Source: Gnomoniopsis sp. IMI 355080
Taxonomy: Eukaryota; Ascomycota; Sordariomycetes; Diaporthales; Gnomoniaceae
Direction of reading: 5' to 3'
Assembly: GCA_027946555.1 (NCBI GenBank)
Contig: JAPEVC010000407.1
Location: forward strand, 1-16,761
Length of the DNA stretch: 16,761 nucleotides
Under the pieces are notes generated by a model. The model was not told the DNA's origin, did no database searches, and saw only the letters and a list, made by a program, of their open reading frames with translations. This document shows positions 8,984 through 16,761 of this stretch, piece after piece (within the stretch, counting starts at the first letter, position 1; every line of letters begins with the position of its first letter). The position numbers and the translations under genes were made by a program.

Positions 8984-9250
8984 ATGGAGACAGCACTTGA
9001 GAAGCAAATGGAGCGTCGGACCGCGGCCATCGTGGCGCTGGTAGCATACCGTCATGTTCAGGAGCCAGGTCAATCCAACCTGCAGCAGAAGGCCAAGCCT
9101 GTAACATCGTCTCTGATAATTGACCTGCCTCCAACCTTACGAGTACAGGAGGAGACCCGATTACGCCAGATCATTACCGTCATACGTAAAGGTGAACGGC
9201 TGCTCGTCTGCTATATGTGTGTTGGCGAGGCTCTGAAAATGTGGATATAG
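8984..9250 (+). pseudogene. 3' fragment of a DUF3435/FluG-like protein gene
   Basis: The 88 codons from ATG 8984 contain MERRTAAIVALVAYRHVQE, then a basic Pro-containing stretch, LRQIITVIRKGERLLVCYMC and VG. This follows the C-terminal layout of fungal proteins annotated as FluG domain or C2H2 finger domain (DUF3435): a helix of the form ERRxAAIxALxAYxxxQE, a linker, then RPxxCFxCLG. The frame is open upstream to about 8903, so the ATG is probably internal. In the family the Cys-x-x-Cys is followed by more residues and His; here the frame stops 11 residues after the second Cys. The catalytic tyrosine-recombinase-like part of DUF3435 is not readable upstream. It is a remnant, identified from remembered family patterns. 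Confidence 0.45.
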
Positions 9251-9275
9251 CAATATAGCTATAGAGGTAGATAGG

Positions 9276-9404
9276 TGTAGGGGTACGACACCTGCACATT
9301 AGTAAGGAGAGACATGCTCTGGAATAGGGTATATAAACCCTATGACAGAGAGTCACTCCTTCTATCCTCCCCTTAGTACGTATCGACTATCATTTACACT
9401 TACA
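9276..9404 (+). mobile_element. Possible short LTR-like segment (TGTA...TACA)
   Basis: A 129-base block starts TGTA and ends TACA, the TG..CA ends expected of a long terminal repeat. It contains GGGTATATAAACCC, a strong TATA box inside a small inverted repeat (GGGT/ACCC), then a pyrimidine-rich stretch. A short frame MSTDDIVDLTQPSEK opens at 9415, 11 bases downstream, and stops at TGA 9475-9477. A one-base shift then continues as ELAELYNSTL. No second LTR copy, tRNA-complementary primer site or target duplication was found, so a plain gene promoter with a dead 5' exon is an equal alternative. Confidence 0.25.
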
Positions 9405-9690
9405 ACTGGACTATATGTCTACTGACGATATCGTCGACTTGACCCAACCATCAGAAAAGATAACCGGACGACCCTGAGCTGGCTGAGCTCTATAACTCGA
9501 CTCTCCTATATAAAATTTAATAAGTAGATTTATTTCAGTTATTTTGACCTAGAATATAACTTAAAATTATGACGGGCAGAGGGTATCAGAGGAAAAGACG
9601 TGATATAATATAGGCCTATTGAAAATACTAAGTATCTATGTAAAAACAGCGCGATATAACCTGATCTTGACTTTATGGGCGAAAAAACAG

Positions 9691-9711
9691 TGCCCGTTAT
9701 GGCAACGGGCA
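9691..9711. repeat. Perfect 8-bp stem hairpin
   Basis: TGCCCGTT (9691-9698) and AACGGGCA (9704-9711) are exact complements around the five-base loop ATGGC. No T-tract follows on the plus strand; on the minus strand the stem is followed by TTTTTTC. It lies in non-coding DNA. Confidence 0.6.
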
Positions 9712-10021
9712 TCGTGCCGCGCAGGCTCTTAGGGAATACCACACGCTCGGGCGATGAAGTAGAGGTATAAACGCACTATGATCCCAATTCCATCCAGCCT
9801 TACAGGAAACCACATGCATACCCAATGCATGGTCTCACGAAAATGCTCCTGGTAATTGTTACTGTAGGCTGAAGCCTTGATCACAAATTCGCAATGTCCG
9901 AGATTCAACTCTTGGCCAGCGGCCGAAATTATGCCACAGCATTTAGTACTGGAAGGAAAACAAAACGTGATTCAAATCCAAACGTGGTCTTCTACGTCCT
10001 AACAGAACATAGCGCCGCCAG

Positions 10022-10083
10022 GAATGCAAATGATGGGGGCACTTTACCACGAGAATGCAAATTATGGGGGCACTTTACCACGA
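10022..10083 (+). repeat. 31-bp tandem duplication
   Basis: Two adjacent 31-base units (10022-10052 and 10053-10083) differ at one base only (G at 10032, T at 10063). The unit contains ATGGGGGCACTTTACCACGA. The length is not a multiple of three, so if the region is coding the duplication shifts the frame. Confidence 0.85.
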
Positions 10084-11154
10084 GAACGACCGCAGTTGTT
10101 GTCCGACCAACTTGGTCCAGTGTACGTGGATAAGATTTGGATGCAGTCACCATTGCGAAGCACCGGTATGGTTATACTCGTCTAGTCACGTTAGTACCAA
10201 CAGCTCATCATGTGTACCGACCCGCGTGCAATACATATCTGCCTGAAGTCAGGTTTTACTTGTATCCTAAGCATTAGGACAGTCTCATCATGTCTTGATC
10301 CATTAGTGCCTTCGCATACCGAACACCAAAGAAACAGGCGCTTGCGCAGGCTCGAGTGTGTTACCATGATGATGACAACAGCCGTCCTCGAAGACGTTGG
10401 AGGACACGACGCTCTTGACGTCGAAGTCATGGCATACGCAATAAAGCGGTGGAATATAGACTAGGAACGCGGCTGTAAAGCTACCCTAGTATTGAAACAT
10501 TGCCGAGTCATTGATTGGATATCGCGGATTTACGGAGTCTTGACAGTTCACAGGCTGGGCAGATTAAGTGCCCGTCAAGTCCATCAAGTCCAAGGTCAGG
10601 ATGATGGAATATAGATGGAAAAAAAAAGGTAACAAGCACCTACGGAAAGAAATGGCATGGAGAGACTCGAAAGATAATCTTGCGGTCTCAAGGCCTATCT
10701 TAACTACAACGAATTCGCCGCGAGCCTCTGACACTCAAGCGAGATTGTCACGTCCCGATGCATTGATCAGCAGGGATCGCGCCTTGAGGTTGACAAGTGA
10801 GACACGCGCACGGATGGGGAACAAGCTCTCCTGGCCGCTTGGGAGCTTATTTTAGAGCTATTATAGACGGTTGGTTCCGCAAGGTGGCGAAAAATCCCCG
10901 GCTCGTCAGTTATCATGTCGTACCATACATAGCGGCATGGCAGAGCTTAGCCTTTGCGTTGGAAACATGACGTCGGAATGGTGTCCTCGCCCAGCCCCAG
11001 CCCAGCCAAGTAGTACCATAGTAGACCGCCAGTCTACTGAATACGGCTGGTAGCCTTTTGCATCTCGCCTGAAGTCTCGGGACTGACATCTTGTGCACTG
11101 ATGTTTTCCGTCTCCTGATCGCCTACGGTCTAGCTTATTCTGTCTCTGCTCAAA

Positions 11155-12581
11155 ATGGTCTCGAATCGAGGCAATCGCAGCGACGGGAATAGTAGAGAAG
11201 CCAGCCGCCCCAGAACACCTAGGCATACTCACACCTCGAGAAGCAGACGCGATCGCTACGACCAAGAATCGGTCGATAGTGGGTATGGAGGCTCCTCCGA
11301 GTTTCCTTCGCCACTACTCACCAAAACGGGCGGGTTAGAAGGGACGCGCAAGCAAGACGTCGGCAGGGAAAACAACGCCCATGATAACGGTCACGACACA
11401 GACAGTGACTCGGATTACGATCCGAAGGCCAAATACTATCTTAGTGTCGACGAAAATGATTACAAAAACATCTCGTTCCAGGGCGGTGAGTCCCGGAGAG
11501 AACGACAACGAGACGAGGATGATTACACAGCAAGACGGCGTCGAAAAAACCGCGATCGGCCTCAGTCTTCGTCCCATCGCCATCGCTCAAGAACAATGTC
11601 TTCCAGCGACAGCGATAGCGACAGCGATAGCTACTCGCATCGTCATGGAGGCCGCTTGCTCCAAAAGCCATCCCAACGCCAGTCCGAGTCGTCGCGCTCT
11701 CGACCTCGGCGTGAATCCATTCGTCGCACGCTATCGCCCATAATGTCGGAGCCATCTGAAGAGTGGGAAGATGTGGAATCGCCCGACCGACGAATCATGT
11801 CCAATCGCCGAAGTTTATCTAATGGCACCCGCCGACCAAGAGCTTCGAGCATTGGTTCCTCGGACCTCAGGTCGCCATCGCCTGGGAGCGACGACGGACG
11901 AAGTCGAAGGTCGTCAAGCAAGTCGCGAAGGTCGCGAAGGTCGCGAACACGGACGCGCACCCCGGCCGACAAGAAAAGCCAGAAGAGGGAGGTGTCCAGA
12001 GGCGGCTCGTCTTCGTATCAGGGTGCGGCAGACCTAGATGACGCTTGGTATAAGACCTTCAAGGACAGACTTACCAAGGGTGTGGATATGAAGCAAGTGA
12101 AGAAGGTGGGTCTCGATGCTGCTGCGGTAGCGGCTGTCAAGGTTGCGGTAGGGACACAGATTCCTTGGAAACAGCGAATACCCAAGACGATTGCTGTAGG
12201 GTTGGCTGCTGCCGTGACGGACTTTCTTGTGTCCAAAACGTCCCTGCAGCCGAAGGGTATGGTTGGTACCAGTGAGTGATGCCCCTGATGTTTCTCGTGA
12301 GGAAGCGTTGCGATGCCTCCAAGGTTCTGCACAACTCAAATCTGCAAGCATCTGCACATGAACGGCACGCCTTAAGTATAATCATGCTGACGTTTCTAGT
12401 GTATGCGAGGCAATTCGTCGAGATTGCTCTGGCAAACTTGATCATTAATCCCGCCAGTAATAAAGTGCAACAGAAGTTCTCTGGCACCAAAGCTGGTCAA
12501 GGGGCAAAGGCCAAACCGGGAGACAGGACTCCTGCAAGTGGTGGTGCCACACGAGGAGCCGGTGGAAGGGGTAGGAGGTAA
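11155..12581 (+). CDS. Arg/Ser-rich, largely disordered protein of unknown function
   Basis: Two exons, 11155-12271 and 12400-12581, encode 432 residues. The 128-base intron has GTGAGT, branch GCTGACG and TAG, and splits the codon of Met373. Residues 1-290 are low-complexity and charged: RS/SR and DSDSDS runs (81-88, 151-159), KSRRSRRSRTRTRT near 256-269, and the acidic patch EPSEEWEDVESPD. This resembles SR-type nuclear proteins, but no RNA-recognition domain is present. Residues 295-360 are a compact conserved-looking block, DDAWYKTFKDRLTKGVDM, then an Ala/Val-rich stretch (AAAVAAVKVAVGT and IAVGLAAAVTDFLV) that could form amphipathic or membrane-associating helices. The exon 2 tail is Gly/Arg-rich and ends GRGRR. 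If the intron is retained, translation ends after GTSE, losing the last 60 residues. I do not recognise a named family. Confidence 0.85.
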
Positions 12582-12680
12582 GAGACGAATAGAACTTTGT
12601 ACAATCAATAGCTTTTGAGATGGTTTGGAACAGATATAATGTTGTTACGGCCGGGCATATGATGATGAAGCATAGCGCAT

Positions 12681-13075
12681 CTACTTCTTGCCGGCGATCA
12701 TCTTCAGCGTAGTCCTGACCGCGCGCTGGAGAGCAGTGCTTGGAGTCGCTCAGGCCCCAGAAGATAGACATCAACTCGAGGTCTGAGTTTATTGTTTCAA
12801 GTAGCCTTGAACCGACACCCCTGGGTGAACCAGACCAAACACTTTTCCAACTGCCGAACTGCCGGGCCGTCCTCGAGGGCCTTGACTAGCAAACTCAGGA
12901 CTCGTGCCATTAGAGGCCAATCGAGCTACGGGTGAGAACGCTCCGGTATGGACTACCTCTACTTGTGAGGTTCTTTTCCGTGGTTGTGCGCCGTTTGCCT
13001 TTTCACCTCCGACAATTCTATGCGGATCATCCCGAGTTTGCTAAAGCACATACATCAGTCATGGAGGAGCAAGCT
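12681..13075 (-). CDS. Possible small spliced gene converging on the Arg/Ser-rich gene (unrecognised)
   Basis: Three minus-strand pieces look like exons. Near 13075-12981 reads ANGAQPRKRTSQ, which a GTATGT..AAAAG intron could join to an ATG (MTD) just upstream. 12939-12812 reads LDWPLMARVLSLLVKALEDG, then AVRQLEKCLVWFTQG, ending in TGA. 12740-12681 reads STALQRAVRTTLKMIAGKK and TAG. Splices that keep frame exist, for example 12940-12976 GTAGAG..CGTAG and an acceptor near 12747, but the first would be only 37 bases and the donors are weak. The layout, a gene end 100 bases from a converging gene end, is normal for fungi. The helical Lys/Arg-rich residues suggest a small basic protein; no family is recognised. 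A decayed gene or chance frames remain possible. Confidence 0.3.
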
Positions 13076-13371
13076 ACCTGCAGATCATCAGAAAGCCTAC
13101 CAGCACACAAGCTTTCACAATCACCTCAGTAATCACACTTTAGCCTACAGCAACAATTCATGCTGAGCTGTTATACTTCGCAGCAAGTTTCAAATGCAAC
13201 TCTGTGAGAAAACATCAAGCACGAATCTAGATCCCTCCCCCTCCCAGCTAAGACACAGATGTATTATATGCCGTTGTTCTGCCGCCAAGAAGATGCCAGA
13301 TGGACCTGGGCAAGATGCCTCTACGCCATGTTTGACGTCGCCAACGTGATCGAGGGCAAGTAGTTTTCAAA
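13076..13371. other. Upstream region of the exonuclease-domain gene
   Basis: No separate gene is supported, apart from the upstream open frame at 13259-13363. The start codon context of the next gene is TCAAAATGA. A pyrimidine run (TCCCTCCCCCTCCC) at 13231-13244 may belong to the promoter. Confidence 0.4.
13259..13363 (+). promoter_or_regulatory. Upstream ORF or alternative first exon of the exonuclease-domain gene
   Basis: An ATG-started frame of 34 codons (MYYMPLFCRQEDARWTW, then ARCLYAMFDVANVIEGK) ends in TAG only 8 bases before the main ATG at 13372. If transcribed as leader it would be expected to repress the main frame. Alternatively a 50-base intron (13360-13409, GTAGTT, branch-like CTAAT, ACAG) would fuse it in phase to residue 14 of the main protein, replacing its first 13 residues. 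Confidence 0.4.
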
Positions 13372-14349
13372 ATGACAGTCTTTACCTCCAGCCTAATTTC
13401 CACCCACAGAGAGCTTCGCGAGTTTCTCTCTTCGATACCACCCCGGTCCACGCTCTATGTGGACCTCGAAGGCGACAACGTCTGTCGCCACGGCACGGTC
13501 TCTTTAATCACAATCCTCATCCACCAGCTCCAAGAAATCCACATAATCGACGTCCTCACTCTCGGTTATGCAGCCTTCACAACCGTCTCCGACTCGGGAG
13601 AGACACTCAAGGCCATCCTAGAAGACCCTAGCATAACAAAGTGCTTCTGGGACGTACGCAATGACGCCGACGCTCTTTGGGCGCTCTATGGGGTTAATCT
13701 GGTGGGCGTAATGGACATTCAGCTCCTAGAGAACGCTTCGCGCCAAACTGGCCGCGACAAAGAATACCTGACCGGCCGTGACATGGCTATCAGCAACGAC
13801 CTCAATCCCGGAGTCACTACCATGAACGTCGGCCGGGATCCTCGGCCGGGCTCGTACTGGATGCCCTTCCAACGATATGTTGTTGAGGGGGACGAAATAC
13901 ACGATTTCCCACCGGTACTGCGCCGGCCACTCGACAAGGACACTGTTCTCAAGTGCACGCGTGGTGTCCTCCACCTACGCGGCCTGCGTGACGTCTACAT
14001 GAAGCGCATCTCAATTGCCTGGCTGGGAAAGGTGCGCCAAGAAAGCGCCAAGAGGATCGCAGAGGCCCATGCGGAAGAATATGTACCCAAGTCGCCGTTG
14101 GAAGCCAAGGGCCCGTGGAAGGCGAGGATTGGGACCGTGGGGATTACACCTATGATGATGGATAGGAAGCTTCCGGCCTACGAGGACAGGGAGGTGATGA
14201 GGGTGCCGAATTTAGGCATGGTAAATGGCACTGAGCGCAAAGTGGAGAAGAAACGCTCGAGACTAGGGCTTCATTGGAAGAGTGTTTCTTCATATAGAGC
14301 CTCGAAAGCAAGTGCACTTGAGGCTGCTTCTGGGGATTGGTGGGACTGA
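13372..14349 (+). CDS. 3'-5' exonuclease-domain (DEDD fold) protein, probably impaired
   Basis: The 325-residue intronless frame resembles fungal EXD1/RNase D-like 3'-5' exonuclease proteins, which degrade nucleic acid from the 3' end with two metal ions. Motif I is present as YVDLEG (Asp31, Glu33), followed by the family's RHGTVSLITI. Motif II is present as FWDVRNDADAL (Asp98/Asp100), then GVMDIQLLENASR. Motif III, in these proteins usually a Tyr-x3-Asp before a LRDVY helix, reads KCTRG (194-198) before HLRGLRDVY: both the Tyr and the Asp appear replaced. The tail 220-325 is basic and disordered, ending GDWWD. I chose the ATG at 13372 because ISTHRELREFL fits the family N-terminus better than the spliced alternative. 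The partner, substrate and location are unknown. Confidence 0.8.
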   Translation: MTVFTSSLISTHRELREFLSSIPPRSTLYVDLEGDNVCRHGTVSLITILIHQLQEIHIIDVLTLGYAAFTTVSDSGETLKAILEDPSITKCFWDVRNDADALWALYGVNLVGVMDIQLLENASRQTGRDKEYLTGRDMAISNDLNPGVTTMNVGRDPRPGSYWMPFQRYVVEGDEIHDFPPVLRRPLDKDTVLKCTRGVLHLRGLRDVYMKRISIAWLGKVRQESAKRIAEAHAEEYVPKSPLEAKGPWKARIGTVGITPMMMDRKLPAYEDREVMRVPNLGMVNGTERKVEKKRSRLGLHWKSVSSYRASKASALEAASGDWWD

Positions 14350-14854
14350 GCTGGACAAATGATGTACCGTTTTCTGGGTCTTCAACTGCATTTACTCGGT
14401 GCTGTTTTCTCTTAACTTTATTATTTATTCCTATACCATAGATTGAACAGGCTCAGGTTGTCCTCTTAGTCTACTAGTCACGTTGAGCAGAGCCGAATCT
14501 GAATGCAACAAAGTCCACATGACACGGTCATTACTAGAGTTAAATGCTCATTGGGAGTCTGCATGTTTTTCGAATGATGTACATTCTCAATTTGGTGATC
14601 TCTACCTAGGCATATACACGTACGGGAATCTTCGGACCCACAACATTAGGTCACTCGATAATCGGTTTTAGGAGCAATACGTCTTGTAAACTCAAGATCG
14701 AACCCAGGATGGGTGCCACTACATTAAGTTTGGTCTCTTCCAAGTCCCTCTGGTGTATCAACTGTAGCCCATTACTGTTATGCCAGAATCAACGTCCGGA
14801 AAATGCTGTCCATGTGAGTTGCTTTTGTGGTAATCTGATTATAAGTAGACGTGC

Positions 14855-14866
14855 GTACCTAGGTAC
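14855..14866. repeat. 12-base perfect palindrome with nearby partial copy
   Basis: GTACCTAGGTAC is self-complementary, and ATACCTAGGCAGGTAC follows directly. TACCTAGGTA-type motifs are frequent in intergenic DNA of many ascomycetes, so this is probably a common repeat and not a specific operator. Confidence 0.6.
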
Positions 14867-16734
14867 ATACCTAGGCAGGTACACATATAACGCCTCTTAT
14901 GGACTTACGAACGCAAAACAACATCCGAAAACCTCCTCCAAGCATAGCCTCGGGTCACTGCGTTGTAAGGCGGCCGCGACGCTGCAATGAGATGCATCCG
15001 CAACCGGCCGAGGCCACTGATGAACCAACGATTGTTAGGAATCTGCAGTACTTACCGCTGTTCTTCTCGGCACCACATCTTCCCCTGTTATACTTAGGTA
15101 CACATGTCTGGTCATGCACAGGACGCACGATGTGCCATCATGTATAGTTCACTGCTGCGCAATGATCCCATCAGGTGATAATCTGGAAATAAGCCAGTTT
15201 ACACATACGTATGTATACCAAATGTATCGTGCAGCATATAGTTGCCAGTATAGCATCTTCCCGGGGGGGGGGGGCGGACATCTTACTCAGACCGGACTCG
15301 CATGCAGTTCACCGTATTGCAACCAGTCGGAGTGCTTACCTGTCGCATGCAATAAGGACCTCACTGTTGCACAATGCGCTGCCAATGCCCCCGACCGCGC
15401 GGGGATGCGTGTCTGACATCTTATGATGGGTTGCAGTACAGTATGTATGTAGTAGAGGGTTGCTTTGCAATCTGTCCCAATGCGCTTTAGCCTCCCGGTT
15501 CTTGCCTCACGCTCACAAAGCTTGTGATAATTATAGGCTAGACCTGCACAAGGCTGGGGGTCTTGGACTCAGTTGCAAGGGTCCAAAGTACGTGTACATA
15601 CATGGTCATTCGAATTACTTCCAGCACGGCGGGCCTAGTGACTGCGTGTTAAGCAACCCTGGGGGGCCGAAGGATGAGCGGGCAGATCGCTCATGCAAAA
15701 TATCCCCTCAAAAGACGACCCAGTGCTACCTTCCTAAACCCAAGTAGACGCACCACCGCTCGACGAGCGCGTGATGGTGTAGGCGGAATGTGTTTCAATG
15801 CAGGACCGAAGGAAGCCGGGCGAGTCAGAGCATGTGCTGTGGCCTAAGACGAGCTTCGCGGGTGCTACCAACGTCACCAACAGATGAAGCACTGTGAATA
15901 TCTAGTCTTACTTAGATAAGCATTCCTCAAGGACATCCGAGTGATATGTGCGGTGACAATTCAAGCAAAGTTGTATTCCCGAGTAGTGTTGAATTGGCCA
16001 CCATTACACCCATTCTGATCCCCCTGGCCGCAAAGAGAGTAAGCAAGTAAACTAGTCAGCGCACGCATCAAGACAAAGCCACCCCATGACGAGTCCCACA
16101 ATAGGATAGGCGAACAACAAGACTACAACAGTACTTTGGTACTCCTTACTGTAAATGTGGGATCCTGACGGGGTTGCTGACATGTGGAGATGCTGATGAC
16201 CCTGTGGAGCCAAACAGACACACACCTCCGCATGGTGGATCCAGCCTTGTTGTGCCTTACCGGTGGATCCTGCAAACAGTACTATGCAGTAGTAGACCCC
16301 GCTTATGCCCGAGTGTCGGCCAATGGCTGGGTCACGTAGATTGGACCGCGGCCGTGTGTGTGCTGCGCCGTTGGCAACATCCGTGAAGAGCAGGCCGGTG
16401 TGGCCGTGTGGGCAACAAATGGTCCAACTTGGACATCGCAGTCACACACACGATTCAGGGCTGATTAAGATGGATGCACGATGCGCAGGAGGAATCAATG
16501 TGCTGGCATCACTTCTGCACCGAGTTCACCAGAAAGTCAATTAAGCTTTGAGACTAGTGTACTGCCGCGGCTGTCTGCCAGTACGGCCGTCCTCATTGGG
16601 CGCTGTTTTCGCTGATAGACATGCAGAGGATCAAAGGAGAAGTGCGCTCGGTCGCTAGAGGTCGTAATTAGACTGGGAACATTGTGGTGCTTTGCAATAG
16701 TCGTATGTGTCTTGCGACGATCGTCCTATTTCGC

Positions 16735-16758
16735 GGGGGGGGGGGGGGGGGGGGGGGG
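16735..16758 (+). repeat. Run of 24 G at the window end
   Basis: An uninterrupted G homopolymer sits three bases from the end. Such a run is rare in fungal DNA and commonly marks a sequencing or assembly artefact at a contig edge, although a true G-tract is possible. Confidence 0.8.
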
Positions 16759-16761
16759 CGG

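Larger units (their letters stand above)
9478..11154. other. Stretch without a supported gene
   Basis: 9478-9680 is TA-rich. From 9700 the base composition is normal, yet the open frames (9894-10133, 10210-10464 and others) carry no recognisable motifs and several lack an ATG. It contains a hairpin at 9691-9711 and a 31-bp tandem duplication at 10022-10083. The last 150 bases are the upstream region of the Arg/Ser-rich protein gene; the start context TCAAAATGG at 11155 is favourable. Confidence 0.4.
14350..16761. other. Long stretch without a supported gene
   Basis: No frame shows family motifs, a signal peptide or convincing splice structure; many open frames begin with TTG or CTG rather than ATG. 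Features seen are a 12-base palindrome GTACCTAGGTAC (14855-14866) with a nearby partial copy, a run of 12 G at 15263-15274, and a run of 24 G at 16735-16758. Composition is near 50% GC, unlike the TA-rich decay at the left end. It may be a long intergenic or subtelomere-like region, or hold fast-evolving genes I cannot see. Confidence 0.45.

Noticed and set aside
8903..9250. Starship captain recombinase
   Set aside because: Only a C-terminal FluG/finger-like piece is readable; no recombinase core, element ends or cargo were seen.
10568..10855. Basic 95-codon plus-strand frame
   Set aside because: It begins with GTG, has no motif and no splice context.
10906..11265. 119-codon minus-strand frame
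   Set aside because: It overlaps the start of the Arg/Ser-rich gene, has no motifs, and looks like an antisense shadow plus promoter.
14683..14715. GGGTTCGATC on the minus strand, similar to a tRNA T-loop
   Set aside because: The flanking bases do not form the T-stem, and no D-arm, anticodon arm or acceptor stem could be drawn.
15460..15747. 95-codon plus-strand frame with several Cys
   Set aside because: It begins with TTG, lacks a signal peptide, and the Cys pattern matches no family I know.

Overview
The window looks like nuclear DNA of a filamentous ascomycete, most likely Eurotiales (Aspergillus/Penicillium-like). The evidence is short GT..AG introns of about 45-130 bases with CTGAC-type branch sites, a secreted cellulose-active AA9 enzyme with a C-terminal CBM1, and fungus-specific families (DUF3176, DUF3435/FluG-like). 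The genus is inferred from style, not from any marker gene.

Layout. 1-2000 is TA-rich and holds a decayed minus-strand gene: a recognisable DUF3176 N-terminal part with a still readable intron (1334-1829), then broken coding stretches on the same strand down to about 423. 2628-4363 is a secreted lytic polysaccharide monooxygenase (LPMO) gene with four exons, a TATA box and a 22-bp tandem repeat in its leader. 4396-4743 (minus) is the 3' part of an unrecognised gene. 5572-6462 (minus) encodes a zinc-finger protein with an unusual duplicated CxC/HxxH array and an AT-hook; its frame stays open upstream to about 6960 but is cut by two stops. 6960-9700 is mostly TA-rich decayed DNA with a DUF3435/FluG-like 3' fragment (8984-9250) and a short LTR-like segment. 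9700-11150 has no convincing gene but contains a hairpin and a 31-bp tandem duplication.

11155-12581 is a two-exon gene for an Arg/Ser-rich disordered protein. 12681 to about 13070 (minus) may hide a small spliced gene converging on it. 13372-14349 encodes a DEDD-type 3'-5' exonuclease-domain protein whose third catalytic motif appears lost. 14350-16761 shows no supported gene and ends in a run of 24 G.

The genes do not form an evident pathway or cluster. The picture is ordinary single genes set among decayed, transposon-like and TA-rich DNA. The best candidates for new biology are the duplicated CxC/HxxH zinc-finger array, the LPMO with an altered active-site surround, and the exonuclease-fold protein that seems to have lost motif III.
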